Source of the DNA: an uncultured beta proteobacterium
GTDB taxonomy: Bacteria > Pseudomonadota > Gammaproteobacteria > Burkholderiales > Burkholderiaceae_C
Reading direction: 5' to 3'
DNA length: 43,555 bases
Assembly (NCBI GenBank): GCA_903830985.1
Contig: CAIKVZ010000078.1
Location: forward strand, 1-43,555
In this document: positions 43,328-43,555 of the stretch, one piece after another
Layout: each line of letters opens with the position of its first letter
Position numbering within the stretch: position 1 is the stretch's first letter
Program-made: the position numbers and the translations under genes
The notes under the pieces: model-generated
Seen by the model: only the letters and a program-made list of their open reading frames with translations
Database searches by the model: none
Told to the model about the DNA's origin: nothing

Positions 43328-43555
43328 ATGAATCGTCGAGGACATCTCAAGGCCATCGCCTTCGCGGCAGCACTGGCCACAGGCGCATTGACTTTCACCA
43401 CGCAAGCGCTGGCGGCAGACACGATCAAGGTCGGCATTCTGCACAGCCTGTCGGGCACCATGGCCATTTCCGAAACCGTGTTGAAAGACACCGTGCTGAT
43501 GGCGATCGACGAGATCAACGCCAAGGGCGGCGTGCTGGGCAAGAAGCTCGAGCCC
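43328..43555 (+). CDS. urtA: Urea ABC transporter substrate-binding protein, N-terminal part
   Basis: The first 76 codons are present; the gene runs off the right edge. A signal peptide ([21 protein letters not shown]) is followed by [20 protein letters not shown] and [20 protein letters not shown], the near-invariant UrtA start. UrtA binds urea in the periplasm for the UrtBCDE importer. GGAG lies just upstream of the ATG. It is divergent from ureA, so uptake and hydrolysis genes flank one control region (42873-43327). Confidence 0.95.
   Translation, partial: MNRRGHLKAIAFAAALATGALTFTTQALAADTIKVGILHSLSGTMAISETVLKDTVLMAIDEINAKGGVLGKKLEP

Overview
The window reads as chromosomal DNA of a betaproteobacterium, most likely Burkholderiales/Comamonadaceae. 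This is inferred from the high GC content, the strong GC3 bias, and the combination of gap, CcoG with an Fnr-type regulator, a DUF3079 protein, AhpC/AhpF, a urease operon and a urea ABC transporter (urt). No rRNA, tRNA, CRISPR array or intact insertion sequence was recognised.

Layout. 1-5.0 kb: 5' end of gap, a phosphoglycolate-type phosphatase, a tartrate/D-malate dehydrogenase, a small DUF3079 protein coupled to a SLAC1/TDT transporter, a LysR regulator and two very small ORFs. 5.0-9.6 kb: an Fnr-type regulator, a periplasmic rhodanese, CcoG, a CopD-like membrane protein, a second SLAC1/TDT transporter and a DUF2892 protein. 9.6-15.1 kb: an adaptor/RND permease/DUF2892 operon whose promoter carries a perfect 9+9 bp CsoR-type palindrome inside its -35/-10 spacer, followed by an AEC transporter. 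15.1-17.6 kb: ahpF and ahpC. 17.6-26.5 kb: a YhhN protein coupled to a hybrid histidine kinase, a Rep-type helicase, a small secreted protein and an NMT1/THI5-type ABC importer.

26.5-37.6 kb is a signalling island. It holds a one-HTH AraC fragment protein, two related phosphorelay modules (receiver + hybrid kinase with HPt + receiver-EAL; and hybrid kinase with HPt + receiver), and a response regulator with inverted HTH-receiver order. Between the modules lies about 0.9 kb of chimeric pseudogene debris made of receiver, kinase and EAL pieces. The arrangement recalls Roc-type c-di-GMP phosphorelays and appears to have grown by duplication and domain shuffling.

37.6-43.6 kb is the urease region on the minus strand (ureA-ureB-ureC, then ureE-ureF-ureG), with urtA diverging at the right edge. 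It has three oddities. A MazE/AbrB-Doc toxin-antitoxin pair sits between ureC and ureE on the opposite strand. A REP-like array separates ureA from ureB. A roughly 75-bp tandem repeat has copied the ureA translation start twice upstream. The urtA promoter has a perfect sigma-54 -24/-12 element and NtrC-like upstream sites, so nitrogen control is expected. ureD is not in the window.
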